Source of the DNA: Arthrobacter sp. ok362
GTDB taxonomy: Bacteria; Actinomycetota; Actinomycetes; Actinomycetales; Micrococcaceae
Length of the DNA stretch: 64,000 bases
NCBI RefSeq assembly: GCF_900102785.1
Contig: NZ_FNGC01000009.1
Span: forward strand, 62,001-126,000
Reading direction: 5' to 3'
The translations under genes and the position numbers were made by a program. This document shows positions 15,134-23,820 of this stretch, piece by piece (position 1 is the first letter of the stretch; each line of letters begins with the position of its first letter). The notes below the pieces were generated by a model. That model worked only from the letters and a program-made list of their open reading frames with translations, searched no databases and had not been told where the DNA came from.

Positions 15134-16762
15134 TCAGATCACGGCCCGTCCGCGATACAGAGGGGGCAGGCCGAGGAGCCTCATCGAGGTAACGAAGTCG
15201 GTCCGGTCGAGTTGAACAGCTGGACCAGGAGGAGACGTACGTGAGTGGCATTCAAATCCGGGAATTGGGGGTTTGTCCTGTCTTACGGTGGGCCGATTTA
15301 GTTCGGTAAGGAGTCCGTTCGCAGAGGCCGCGCGCTCGCCAAATACGTCGGCGATGGGGAACTGTGCCGGCGCAAAGCGCTCGACGATTGTCTTGATGAT
15401 TGATGTGTGGTCGAACAGTGTTTTGATCACTGTCCCGGCGTCGATCCATGGCGACACTATGAATGTGGGGACTCGTAGGCCCAGGTGGTCGGCCCCGTCT
15501 GGATGCACGCGAGGCAGTGGAGTTTCGTGCGCGGAGCCAGGCATCCCGGCTGGCACGGAATGGTCGAAAAATCCACCGTGCTCGTCGTAGGTGATCACGA
15601 GGAGTGTGCGATCCCATGTCGGAGCTTTTGAGAGGACGTCGTACAATCCGCGAACGAGTTCTTGCCCCCGACACACATCGGCTGGCGGCAAGTCATCGTT
15701 CGCGGCCCAAGCTGGAGGGATGTCAATAAAGTTGGGGTCGATAAATGTAACCGAGGGCAGGTGCCCCTGCTCGACTCGCGCGATGAAAGTGTCTGATGTC
15801 AATCCGGAGTCGTCCCGGTATGGAATTACCCGCTGAGTGTCGAGCCGGTATCGATCGAACATTCGAATGAAACCGATATTTCCTTCGACGTATGCCCAGT
15901 CCACATCGGATTCCGTGAGTACATCGAACACGGTCCGAGCGCGGTAGTAGGCAATCCGTGGGTCAGTAATGTCGAGGTTATCGAGTTCAGGTGTTCGGCC
16001 CGTGCTAGCGCAGAATCGGTTACATTGCGTTTCGCCTGGGTGAGAACTGTGCCAGCTGTCACATATTGCGAAGTTGTTGGCAAGGAACTCGTACATAGGC
16101 AGTTCTTGGCCCGTGTAGTAACTCATTACCAGCCGCAGATCGTTGCCGGGATCGTTCTTTGCATAGTTTTGAACAAATCCAGACATGGCGCCCTGGGCAA
16201 TTTGCTCGAGCGTCGCGTCCATGCCGTGGTCCGGGCTCGGAATGCCGTATGTCTTCGTGTAATGGAAAACGGGGTATGGAGGTATGTCTGCCGTAAGTCT
16301 GTTGAACTCGTTGCCGCTCAGCCCATTTACTTCCTGGTTGGCAAGACCGCGATAACCAAGCATGTGGTCAAAGGACCTGTTCTCCATCATCAGGAAGACG
16401 ATGTGATCGATCTTATGGTCACTCGCGTCCTGCGTCTGATCATGCGAAGAGGCTACTGTTGGTGAATTTCCTCGCTCGTGCGGGACGGCGGGTGGCCCTT
16501 CTGTGGAGGAGGTATGTGGGAGGATTCCACTCTCTTCCGCATCGTCCGAGGCCTCTGCCGCTGGCGCCCTGGCGGTTAGATCGTTCAAGAAGTCTGTCGC
16601 AGTGGACACTCGGGCGATTTCAATATCTTCCGGAGCTTCGTTCGTGTCGCTCAAGTCGTCTAGGAAGTCCCGGACGCCGGGCTTGCGGTGGTGTTTGACA
16701 ATTAATGCGTCGTTGTCCGCTCGGAGCTGGTACATCACATGGTCGCGCTCGGCAAGATGCAT
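15134..16762 (-). CDS. Phospholipase C/acid phosphatase-type phosphoesterase
   Basis: 542 residues from the ATG at 16762, 8 bp after the stop of the upstream gene; an in-frame codon at 16918 would overlap that gene by 149 bp and is unlikely. Residues 118 onward match the phosphoesterase family of PlcC/AcpA: IDHIVFLMMENRSFDHMLGY (E127, N128), HPGETQCNRF, and DEHGGFFDH. The family hydrolyses phosphatidylcholine or other phosphate esters, usually outside the cell. Oddly, instead of a Tat signal it has about 115 polar N-terminal residues with two similar DFLxDL segments, so cytoplasmic location or non-standard export is suggested. Confidence 0.8.
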   Translation of the reverse strand: MHLAERDHVMYQLRADNDALIVKHHRKPGVRDFLDDLSDTNEAPEDIEIARVSTATDFLNDLTARAPAAEASDDAEESGILPHTSSTEGPPAVPHERGNSPTVASSHDQTQDASDHKIDHIVFLMMENRSFDHMLGYRGLANQEVNGLSGNEFNRLTADIPPYPVFHYTKTYGIPSPDHGMDATLEQIAQGAMSGFVQNYAKNDPGNDLRLVMSYYTGQELPMYEFLANNFAICDSWHSSHPGETQCNRFCASTGRTPELDNLDITDPRIAYYRARTVFDVLTESDVDWAYVEGNIGFIRMFDRYRLDTQRVIPYRDDSGLTSDTFIARVEQGHLPSVTFIDPNFIDIPPAWAANDDLPPADVCRGQELVRGLYDVLSKAPTWDRTLLVITYDEHGGFFDHSVPAGMPGSAHETPLPRVHPDGADHLGLRVPTFIVSPWIDAGTVIKTLFDHTSIIKTIVERFAPAQFPIADVFGERAASANGLLTELNRPTVRQDKPPIPGFECHSRTSPPGPAVQLDRTDFVTSMRLLGLPPLYRGRAVI

Positions 16763-16769
16763 GATGGTG

Positions 16770-17417
16770 TCATAGATGAACTTCGACGTGTGTTGGAGGG
16801 CGCCGTTGAGCGATGCGCGTCTCTTCGATAACTTGAATGGTGTGGGGGTACTCGATTGTGAAGTAAAGATCGGTGTTTTCCACTCCGAAGTACCGGACAC
16901 GAAGCGTCCAGCTGCCAACCGGGTCAGTGCGTGGATCTATGGTGCGGGTGTAAGACTGGCCTCCGCCCCCGCCCCCGCCGCTACCCGGCGGGCGGCCATC
17001 TCCTGGGTCGATGGGAGCCAGTTCTCCACCGAGCCCCCAGTCATGCTCAAACGGATCGTCGATGACGAGCCTCCTGGATGTTCTGCTACTACTAGGACGG
17101 GCCGACTGGCCGCTCGTTTCGTCGCCGGTTCGCTCTACTGTCCATGGGACGAGCGTCCGTTGCATCCTAGCCAGGAGCCTTTCCGGAGGAAGGCCTGGAG
17201 GAATCAGTTCGATTCGTAGGTCGGCCGGGGAGACCGTGCCCCACCATTGGACGCGGATGCTGGGAGGAGGCCCGTGCAGCGTCCCAGAATTGATCGCGTC
17301 GTCGGAAAAATGACATGGGAATGAGATCTCGCGGAGATCGCCCGTGGGGGTATCGTCAATGCTGCGAAAGTTCGCGTGGAGGTTTTGTCTTCCGATTGTG
17401 ATGACGGTGTCGACCAT
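16770..17417 (-). CDS. Hypothetical protein upstream of and coupled to the phosphoesterase
   Basis: 215 residues from the ATG at 17417, preceded by AAGGA; the frame is open to 18065 but the extra part is arginine/proline-rich and looks non-coding. Two apparent beta-rich parts (VDTVITIGRQNLHANFRS, and RTIDPRTDPVGSWTLRVRYF, FTIEYPHTIQVIEE) are joined by a seven-glycine linker. The C-terminal half has the feel of an Ig/C2-like sandwich. No signal peptide. It ends 8 bp before the phosphoesterase start, so both are probably made together; it may be a partner, chaperone or immunity protein. No family recognised. Confidence 0.6.
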   Translation of the reverse strand: MVDTVITIGRQNLHANFRSIDDTPTGDLREISFPCHFSDDAINSGTLHGPPPSIRVQWWGTVSPADLRIELIPPGLPPERLLARMQRTLVPWTVERTGDETSGQSARPSSSRTSRRLVIDDPFEHDWGLGGELAPIDPGDGRPPGSGGGGGGGQSYTRTIDPRTDPVGSWTLRVRYFGVENTDLYFTIEYPHTIQVIEETRIAQRRPPTHVEVHL

Positions 17418-17931
17418 TGGGGGATCCTTCCCACTCTGGACTGCTCTGAGAATCGGTGTTACCACGAATCGTCTGCTGCTCACAAGGGGCCGTGGAGAAG
17501 TTCGGGGGCCGCGTAAGGACAGCCGCGGCAGCGGGCGCCATGCGGGAAGACGCGGAGGAAGGGCCTGTGTGCTTGGTCGTGGAGGCGGCCGCCGGCTGCA
17601 ACTTGCTTTCCCAACCAGGGCATGCTGGCCGGCGTGGTTCGGGGAACCTCCACGAACTCGTACTCCAGACCGTCCAACACGAACGTTCGTTGCACCATAC
17701 TCACGCATCAAGGCTAACGATTGTGGAAGCCCCAGTTCCGGGTCCTTCCCCATGTATCCACCTGATTGGCTCAACCACTCTGGACTGACAGACTCCTTCG
17801 ATAGCCGCCGATTCCCAAGCTGCCCGACTTGACGGATATAGAAGCATCCAAGACACGCCGCCCCGACGTCGGCAGGGCGCTCCGGTTGGCTCTTTTCAGC
17901 CATAGACCACAAGCGGCTCCGGTGGGTAGGT
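17418..17931. other. Region upstream of the phosphoesterase operon; one doubtful small frame
   Basis: The minus-strand frame starting at GTG 17704 begins with a protein-like stretch (MVQRTFVLDGLEYEFVEVPRT) but turns into arginine/proline-rich sequence and ends at 17480. It may be the start of a broken gene. Nothing else is supported. The promoter of the two-gene phosphoesterase operon should lie here. Confidence 0.3.
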
Positions 17932-17975
17932 ACGACGAAGGCCGGCACCATTTCGAGGGTGCCGGCCTTCGTCGT
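17932..17975. terminator. Perfect 18-bp hairpin after excisionase-like gene copy 2
   Basis: Arms ACGACGAAGGCCGGCACC (17932-17949) and its exact complement (17958-17975) enclose an 8-base loop. On the plus strand the hairpin is followed by a T-rich run (17983-17990). It lies 13 bp beyond the stop of the minus-strand HTH gene, so it probably ends transcription from both sides. Confidence 0.7.
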
Positions 17976-17988
17976 ATCTGTGTTCTTT

Positions 17989-18285
17989 TTAGTCTTCCGC
18001 GGTGACGTCATCGTCCTTGATCTGACCGGCTGCGATGCGCTCGGCGGTCTTCGCGAACGCTGCATCGATGTACGCCATCAGGTCACTCTCGCGGACCCGC
18101 CACGCACCGCGTCCACCGAACTGGCCTGCAGGGAGCTCACCACTGCGAACCAGCGAGTAGACGAGGGAGCCTTTGACGTTCAGGACCTCCTGAACCTGCT
18201 CCAAGGTCAGCATCCTAGGAAACACGGGTCCCGGCGTCGGCCCTAGGTTCTCGTTCACGTCCTCTGTCCGTTTCGGTATTCTCAA
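17989..18285 (-). CDS. Excisionase-like helix-turn-helix protein, copy 2
   Basis: The frame from TTG 18285 gives 98 residues; the ATG that aligns with the start of copy 1 (MLTLEQVQEVLNV) is 24 codons further in, so 74 residues are equally possible. A single HTH_17 domain: SLVYSLVRSGELPAGQF, WRVRESDLMAYI. About 80% identical to copy 1 at 13091-13315 by eye. It sits before a replication-like gene on the same strand, so it may regulate a plasmid-type module. Confidence 0.75.
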   Translation of the reverse strand: MRIPKRTEDVNENLGPTPGPVFPRMLTLEQVQEVLNVKGSLVYSLVRSGELPAGQFGGRGAWRVRESDLMAYIDAAFAKTAERIAAGQIKDDDVTAED

Positions 18286-18426
18286 TCCACCTCATTCCGG
18301 TGTTGCAGCTCGTCCCTGGTGCGCCGTCCGCGGCGGAGGGACTCGGCGGGAACCGGCTCTCATTTCTTGCCTTGGTTGTGCTTGCGTTCCAAGTGTTTCA
18401 CTTCGCGCATTAACAGCCGCATGTAG

Positions 18427-19404
18427 CTAGCTGGAGGATTGAGCTTCTTTTTGCGCCTCAACCCATGCGGCGAGGGTCTGCTGGAGGGTGGGTGGCTTTT
18501 TCTTGGTGGCCCCTTTCTTGGTAGCCCCTTTCTTCGAGGTGGGTTTCTCCTCTCCATATACCAGCGCCTGGTTTTGAAGCCTGTACACATTTCGAACGCG
18601 CTCCCTCGCAAAGGTTCGTTTGTTCCCTGGCGGAGCTACGCTGGCCCGTTCAACGTAGAGGAGGTGCATCTCCCTAAGGTCCTTGGTTCCTCTGGATCTC
18701 ATGGAAGGGCTGACGGAGTACTGCTGAGGGAACCTCTCGGTGCTCCACCAAACGTCCTTTCCATCGGTGTCCCCGGCGTTGGCGTCGCCTGACTGCTCTG
18801 CCAAAAGGATCAGCAACATGGTCACCGCGGGTGCCGACATTCGCTGGATAAAGCCTTCGGTCCACAGGGTCGCCGGAACTTTGAAATAGATGTCCCTTGG
18901 CAGTCTTTCCGATGAGTAGGCGGTGGAGGGAAGTGTGTAGGGGCTGTCATCTCCGGATTCATCCCGGAGGGTGATGACTGACGGTTCGCCCCGACGCGGC
19001 AACACCGAGATCAGCTTGCAGTCCTCAAGTATTTTGATCGCTTTTGAAACGCGCCGAGCGCCTTTGAAGTTTGGGTCTTCGAGCGCCAGGAGTCTCGCCC
19101 AGGTTCTTGCGGAGATATCCGTGTCAAAGGCCCCGCCTGAGCATCGCCAGACCAGAGCCAGATACAGCTTCACGATCACACCACCGCCGCGCCCGCCCCT
19201 TCTAACGAGCTCAGCCAGTGGAGGCGAGTCTGCGGCACCCTTCGCTGCTCGCACAAAGCTCTTGCGAATCGGGATCGCGTTGCGTCTCCCGGAGTCTTCG
19301 TCAAGCGCCTTCGCGAGCGATTTCGAGACCTCCAGCAGCTCCTCAGGAACGTCTTGAGCGCCTGCTGGCGGAGCGTTTCCTACGTTGGGCTCCCCGGTAC
19401 TCAT
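18427..19404 (-). CDS. Plasmid replication initiator-like winged-helix protein
   Basis: 325 residues from the ATG at 19404 (GGAGG five bases upstream); TTG 19449 and ATG 19416 are alternatives. After a polar N-terminus, residues about 60-270 show an alpha/beta pattern seen in actinobacterial plasmid Rep-like proteins: LYLALVWRCSGG, SARTWARLLAL, RVSKAIKILEDCKLISVLPR, then VPATLWTEGFIQRMSAPAVTMLLILL. The C-terminus is lysine-rich (KKGATKKGATKKK) and suits DNA binding. No catalytic motif. The assignment rests on general resemblance; together with the ParB-like gene at 24.5-25.8 kb it hints at an integrated plasmid. Confidence 0.5.
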   Translation of the reverse strand: MSTGEPNVGNAPPAGAQDVPEELLEVSKSLAKALDEDSGRRNAIPIRKSFVRAAKGAADSPPLAELVRRGGRGGGVIVKLYLALVWRCSGGAFDTDISARTWARLLALEDPNFKGARRVSKAIKILEDCKLISVLPRRGEPSVITLRDESGDDSPYTLPSTAYSSERLPRDIYFKVPATLWTEGFIQRMSAPAVTMLLILLAEQSGDANAGDTDGKDVWWSTERFPQQYSVSPSMRSRGTKDLREMHLLYVERASVAPPGNKRTFARERVRNVYRLQNQALVYGEEKPTSKKGATKKGATKKKPPTLQQTLAAWVEAQKEAQSSS

Positions 19405-19819
19405 AGAGTCCTCCATACTTCTCAGGTTTACGACTGGGTCAATCGTCAACTAAGACGGTGTGTTGTGTCAACAAAGCCATGAGCAGGTGATCAACTACAG
19501 CACGGGTCGATTTGGACTTCCCAGCAATCATCAGTGTTTCGACGTCCATGGGCTGATAGGGTCGAGTTATCGAGTTCCACAGAGGTAGTTTGCAGCAGGA
19601 ACTGGGTTGTGCGGCACTTGTAGAGCCTCGCATTCCAGGTGACCTGGGTTTAGTTGGGCCGCGGGGCCTATCCACCCCCGCCGGCCGGCAGGACCAGCGG
19701 CGCCGACGTGCGCTCGTAGTGCCGAGAGAGCTCACTCTCCCCGGTAATTGAGTTTTTCTGCGGGAGTACCAGCCGTTCGTTTGGAGCGGAAAGGGGCTCA
19801 CTGCCGCAGCTCTAGGCAC
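19405..19819. other. Upstream region of the Rep-like gene, no gene seen
   Basis: About 415 bp without a supported gene. The minus strand holds TTGACA at 19468-19473 upstream of the Rep-like gene, a possible -35 box. If the Rep-like protein is functional, its origin could lie here, but I see no clear iterons. Confidence 0.3.
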
Positions 19820-19853
19820 CAGGAGGACCCCCATGGGAATGGGGGTCCTCCTG
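19820..19853. terminator. Perfect 15-bp hairpin after the AlbA_2 gene
   Basis: Arms CAGGAGGACCCCCAT and ATGGGGGTCCTCCTG enclose the loop GGGA. It stands 39 bp past the stop of the minus-strand AlbA_2-like gene. There is no T-run, but strong hairpins without one are common terminators in actinobacteria. Confidence 0.65.
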
Positions 19854-19892
19854 CGTTAAGTCCGGAGCCATGATTCGTCATCACAGGCACAC

Positions 19893-20984
19893 CTACTGGG
19901 GAAGTTGGCCGCGTCTCAGGAGAGCCCGGCCGGCAACCATCGTCGAATGTATCTCTTGAGCGGTGGTCGGAACCGATCCCTCGCCTCTACGCCGGACGAT
20001 ACTGATGAATGCCCCGTCCACTTTTCCGTCGATTATGGCCCCAGAAACCAGGAAGGGCTTCAGCTCCTCGGGCTGGGGAGGGATGTCCACCAGAATGATC
20101 TCTGAACCTGGACCGCCCTCAACTGCGCTAATCCGAAGGTCCCGAACCAGCGGAAACAACCGGTTTTCCAGCACTTGGTGGTACTTGCGAACAATGCCGG
20201 GCCTAACGGGCATTGGATTCAGTTGGCGGATATGCTCCCCTGCCGCTGTCTTCTTTGTCGTCATACCAACCACGACGATTCCACCGTCCTCGCTGTTGCA
20301 AAAGCGGGAAACGGCTTGAGCGAGTGAGATCTGGCCGGTGGCCGTCGCAAGGTCGTAATGCTGACTCTTTGCCTCAAGCCAATGTCCTTCGGGCTGACCG
20401 ATCAGCACATCAGCACGTCCGGCACGCACCAGACTTCCAGCTGTCTCTCGGGTTGGATCTCCGCCGGCAAGCGCCTGCATAAGATCGAACAGATCCTGGC
20501 CGGCTCTAAACAACGCCGCCAATTTGCGTCCCGTGAGCTTGAACCCCAGCCGGACGTTCCAAATTCTGGCTACGCCTTCATAGTCCTCCTCATCGATGGA
20601 AAGAAGGGCCGCTCGATGCCGCGCCAGCAAGGGTTGCATAGCCGCGACCATGCGCCCTTCATCTGCTTCTTCCTCTGCATCCGGGAATTCCTCTACGAAC
20701 GTGAACGAGACGGTGAGGGCCCCTTCCTCCAGCTCAAACACAACTGGTTCGACGGGAATACCTTCCATACCGATGTATCGCTCATCAATATCTGAGACGT
20801 GAACTTGCTCCGGCCCTCCTACTTCCTCCGCCCGCCGCAGAGCCCATTGCAGGTCCGTGGCGGTGCATAGATCGAGGTCTGAACGATGGATGATGAGCAG
20901 GTCTGTATGCCTGTCGTAGCTTCTGTCTTTGCCAGCAAAGATCCAGTCGCGATAATCGCTGAAAGAAACGGTTCTGGTGGTCAC
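19893..20984 (-). CDS. AlbA_2/Schlafen-like DNA-binding domain protein
   Basis: 363 residues. The central-C-terminal part carries the AlbA_2 (divergent AAA-4, Schlafen core) signature: HWLEAKSQHYDL (E204, K206), ISLAQAVSRFCNSEDGGIVVVGM (about 219-241), then RPGIVRKYHQVLENRLFPLV and EIILVDIPPQ. The N-terminal 180 residues are acidic and unrecognised. Its GTG start overlaps the stop of the resolvase gene (GTGA, 20981-20984), so it depends on resolvase translation. AlbA_2 proteins occur as regulators and in defence islands; here the tight pairing with a recombinase suggests a mobile-element accessory or defence role. Confidence 0.7.
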   Translation of the reverse strand: MTTRTVSFSDYRDWIFAGKDRSYDRHTDLLIIHRSDLDLCTATDLQWALRRAEEVGGPEQVHVSDIDERYIGMEGIPVEPVVFELEEGALTVSFTFVEEFPDAEEEADEGRMVAAMQPLLARHRAALLSIDEEDYEGVARIWNVRLGFKLTGRKLAALFRAGQDLFDLMQALAGGDPTRETAGSLVRAGRADVLIGQPEGHWLEAKSQHYDLATATGQISLAQAVSRFCNSEDGGIVVVGMTTKKTAAGEHIRQLNPMPVRPGIVRKYHQVLENRLFPLVRDLRISAVEGGPGSEIILVDIPPQPEELKPFLVSGAIIDGKVDGAFISIVRRRGEGSVPTTAQEIHSTMVAGRALLRRGQLPQ

Positions 20985-21583
20985 TGCCGTTCACCAACCG
21001 TTTCGGACGTCATAGTCCGGGGACCAAGGGTCCGCACAACGGTCGAGAGACTAACATCCAACGCGGCCGCAATTTCCTGCAGCGTTTTCTCCTGGGTACG
21101 AAGGTGATGCGCCGCTTCTTCCTTCGCCGGCGTCATGGCTCGGGGGCGCCCCCCTTTTCTGCCTCTGGCCCGTGCTGCAGCCAATCCGGCCCGAGTGCGT
21201 TCGGACAGTCGTGACCGCTCGTACTCAGCAAGCGCAGCGAACATATTAAAGATGAGCTGCCCGTGTGCGGTTGTTGTGTCCAGCCAAGGTTCAGCTAGGG
21301 ATCGAAAGCCGACCCCCATCTCCCCCAGTATGGCCACGATCGACGAGAGGTCCGCGGTGCTCCGCCCCAGCCTCGTAAGGTCGGTTACAACCAGGACGTT
21401 GCCTGGTTGGAGATGGTCGAGACATGCCTGCCATCGCGGCCGGGCCTGCGATACACCAGAGGCGTGCTCTTGGAAGACCTTGACGGCGCCGGCTCCGACC
21501 AAGGCATCGACTTGGGAGATCACTGACTGGTCCTTGGTGCTCACTCTGGCATAGCCAATAACATTGCCTGGCGGCTGCGACAC
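20981..21583 (-). CDS. Serine recombinase (resolvase/invertase family), copy 1
   Basis: 200 residues from GTG 21583 with AGAGGG upstream. The catalytic N-terminus is intact: VIGYARVSTKDQS with the nucleophilic serine, LVVTDLTRLGRST, then the long E-helix (LIFNMFAALAEYERSRLSERT) and a C-terminal HTH (TLQEIAAALDVSLSTVVRTL). Size and layout match Tn3-type resolvases and invertases. It precedes and overlaps the AlbA_2 gene. Repeated GTCAAAAAC/GTTTTTGAC half-sites upstream are likely its crossover site. Confidence 0.9.
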   Translation of the reverse strand: MSQPPGNVIGYARVSTKDQSVISQVDALVGAGAVKVFQEHASGVSQARPRWQACLDHLQPGNVLVVTDLTRLGRSTADLSSIVAILGEMGVGFRSLAEPWLDTTTAHGQLIFNMFAALAEYERSRLSERTRAGLAAARARGRKGGRPRAMTPAKEEAAHHLRTQEKTLQEIAAALDVSLSTVVRTLGPRTMTSETVGERQ

Positions 21584-21719
21584 GTCAAAAACCCTCTTAA
21601 TCCTGTTCTGACCCGCTTTGTTTACGGCAACGGGTTTTGACCAAGAATAGGAGGCGATCTCGACTTTTTCGGGCTCCTTGTCGGCGGGTCGTCAAAAACG
21701 GTCGTTTTTGAGGGGCACG
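21584..21719. promoter_or_regulatory. Probable res/crossover site of resolvase copy 1
   Basis: The 136-bp gap has GTCAAAAACCC at about 21584, the inverse GGGTTTTGAC near 21632, and CGTCAAAAACGGTCGTTTTTGA at about 21691-21712, whose two arms (TCAAAAAC and GTTTTTGA) are inverted. Repeated inverted half-sites next to a resolvase start are typical of a res site that also controls the gene. Exact subsites are not proven. Confidence 0.5.
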
Positions 21720-22607
21720 TTAGCGGAAGGGGACCTTCGAGACTCTGATTTCCACTGAGGAAGCTACCTCGGCAGGCAAACTCTCATCAATGAGCTGGAT
21801 AAGCGCTCTTCGCCGCAGTAGGTTGTCGCCGCCTGGGCCGATCGTGACGGACACAAGAGCCTCCGCAGGGAACTTGCGTGCCACATATGGGACGATTCCC
21901 AGTCCTCCGGATCGGAACTCTAGACTGAAATGCTCCTTCTCAGGGGCAAATGCGGCGGCCCCATATTTTCGTTTGTTGTAGTGAGAGGTGGTCACTGTCC
22001 GCCATTCGCGTTCCTCGGCGAACCCGGGGTTCTTGACGGTTGCGAGCATTCTCAGAACGTTAATCTCCTCGTGCCACGCTTGGACTCCGGGGTGTGCGGT
22101 GGGGCTGCCTGCCAGTTTCGTTACCACCTCATCCAGCGCCTCCCTCGCTTGCACTGCTCCGTAGAGAACGCGCATCATTCGGGGGGTAAAGAGCCCGTCG
22201 CTTTGAACAGGATCCAACTTAAGGGAGTTGAAACCGAGCGCGTAGCCGCCGGCGCCTGCGTACCCGCGCCATTGGCTGAGAAGGTCGTCCTTTTCGCAAA
22301 AACAGGTGATGTAGGCCCTCTCCTCGTTTTCGTGCGCCTGCACGAATCCGATGTATTCGCGCAGCTTTAGCAGCACGAGAATTTGAGAGCTCCGAGGATC
22401 CTCCCGGTCGTTCTGGATCTGAGCGCCGCCAAGACTCAGGATCTTCGAGTCGATCCGTTCGGTGAGCTCAGCCGACACGTGGGTGAGTTCTTCAGAATCG
22501 TTGAGGTACTCGATGTCAGTTGCCCAGAGTTCTTGGTTCCTGACGATTCCTATCAGTCCGTCGGTTGACGTGTAGTGATAAAGAACGGGCGGAAAATCAG
22601 GGAGCAT
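21720..22607 (-). CDS. DUF2971 protein, divergent neighbour of the Pycsar genes
   Basis: 295 residues from ATG 22607 with AAGGA 8 bases upstream; the frame is open to 23069 but that overlaps the cyclase gene. The opening PPVLYHYTSTDGLIGIVRN, LWATDIEYLNDSEEL is the DUF2971 signature, and later ACFCEKDDLLSQWRGYAGAG-like and EEREWRTV segments also fit (observed: YITCFCEKDDLLSQWRGYA; FAEEREWRTV). DUF2971 proteins are of unknown activity and often sit in defence islands; the fold has been compared with ADP-ribosyl/TIR-type enzymes, which I cannot judge here. It is divergent from the cyclase with a 235-bp shared control region. Confidence 0.75.
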   Translation of the reverse strand: MLPDFPPVLYHYTSTDGLIGIVRNQELWATDIEYLNDSEELTHVSAELTERIDSKILSLGGAQIQNDREDPRSSQILVLLKLREYIGFVQAHENEERAYITCFCEKDDLLSQWRGYAGAGGYALGFNSLKLDPVQSDGLFTPRMMRVLYGAVQAREALDEVVTKLAGSPTAHPGVQAWHEEINVLRMLATVKNPGFAEEREWRTVTTSHYNKRKYGAAAFAPEKEHFSLEFRSGGLGIVPYVARKFPAEALVSVTIGPGGDNLLRRRALIQLIDESLPAEVASSVEIRVSKVPFR

Positions 22608-22842
22608 TCGTTTTTTCCTTGCTGTGGACGCATCGGCGTCGGCAGTTTCGCCTTCTGCGACTATACGAGCAATTGCCCCTCCATCGTGCGACAAGTTAGG
22701 TGCGCACGGCTTGTGGCGCCACGGAGTTTGAGCCAACAAAGACGGCAGCCCTGGTTCCCTCTGCAAAGGAATCAGGTCCTTCGACACGCCCAGAGAGTGT
22801 CGGTGCCAGCAACTAAGGTTTGTAAAAAAGAAGGGGAAATAA
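22608..22842. promoter_or_regulatory. Shared divergent control region, DUF2971 / Pycsar
   Basis: No gene seen. It must hold promoters for the DUF2971 gene (leftward) and the cyclase operon (rightward). The cyclase ribosome site GAAGGGG lies at its right end. No clear palindrome is visible. Confidence 0.4.
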
Positions 22843-23820
22843 ATGGCGCTTGAGTTGGACATACTTATGAAGACCTTGTCAGAGCGAACGGCGGAGAAGT
22901 TCGAGCGAATGCCCTCCGTTGTACTCAAGGACGGCTCATTCGACGTCGCCAAGCTTCCGGTCGACAAGGCGGAGTGGCACAGGTTATCGGACCTGGTGAC
23001 GGTCATGTTCGATCTCAAGTCTTCGACAAACTTGGAGAAGGGCCGTCGGCCGGCCAGCACGGCGAGCATCTATGACGCTGGCGTTGGTGGTGTCGTACAG
23101 ATCTTCGGCGCCCTTGATGCGGATTTTGTGGACATCCAGGGCGATGGCGGCTTCGGCTTGTTCTGGGGTGAGCGCCGGTATGAGCGCGCTTTGTGCGCAG
23201 CTATTTCTATCCATACCTTCAGCGATGACTTCGAGAACCAGCTAAAGGCGAAGTGGCCTGAGGCACCTTCTACGGGTTTCAAAGTCGGAATTGCGAGCGG
23301 GCCCATTTTGGCCAAACGCGTTGGCCTCCCTAGGCACTTGGACATGCAGGAGCCTGTTTGGGCTGGGCGACCGGTTAACTATGCCGCCAAGGCTGCACAG
23401 CAGACAGAACCCGGTAAGACCCTGGTGACGGGCAGTGTGTGGGACGCCGTTGCGGGGAACGACTACCTTGTATTCTCTTGTGGATGTAATGGCGGAGTTA
23501 AAGGAGGCGAGCCGTCCTTGCTCTGGGAGGAGCAGACCCTGGACAAGATTCCGGATGCTGAAAGATTTGGCCAGGCACTCAAGAGTGGCTGGTGTATCAA
23601 CCACAGGGAAGAATACTGCAACGCCATCTTGCAGGGAGCCACGTACCGCTCAGATATTCCAGAAAGGCTGAGGAGCAAGCAGACCCTGCTTGCCTCAGGC
23701 TCAGAAGGAACAAAGGTTGAAGCGCGGAAGGAACGCGAACAGCTGCGTAAGAGCCTCGCAGAGGAGGTCCAAGTCCTGAGAGGGGACCCTCGTTTTTCGC
23801 CTCGATCGGGCCAACGTTGA
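22843..23820 (+). CDS. pycC: Pycsar-type pyrimidine cyclase (class III nucleotidyl cyclase)
   Basis: 325 residues. A class III cyclase domain spans about 45-215, with the two metal-binding aspartates visible in VMFDLKSST (D57) and VDIQGDGGFGLFWG (D101), and GIASGPILAKRVG and VNYAAKAAQ at the expected later positions. The C-terminal 100 residues are an extension of unclear role. The next gene starts inside its stop codon (TGATG) and codes for a Pycsar-type membrane effector, so this should be a PycC that makes cCMP or cUMP on phage infection. The base specificity cannot be read from the sequence alone. GAAGGGG supports the start. Confidence 0.85.
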   Translation: MALELDILMKTLSERTAEKFERMPSVVLKDGSFDVAKLPVDKAEWHRLSDLVTVMFDLKSSTNLEKGRRPASTASIYDAGVGGVVQIFGALDADFVDIQGDGGFGLFWGERRYERALCAAISIHTFSDDFENQLKAKWPEAPSTGFKVGIASGPILAKRVGLPRHLDMQEPVWAGRPVNYAAKAAQQTEPGKTLVTGSVWDAVAGNDYLVFSCGCNGGVKGGEPSLLWEEQTLDKIPDAERFGQALKSGWCINHREEYCNAILQGATYRSDIPERLRSKQTLLASGSEGTKVEARKEREQLRKSLAEEVQVLRGDPRFSPRSGQR

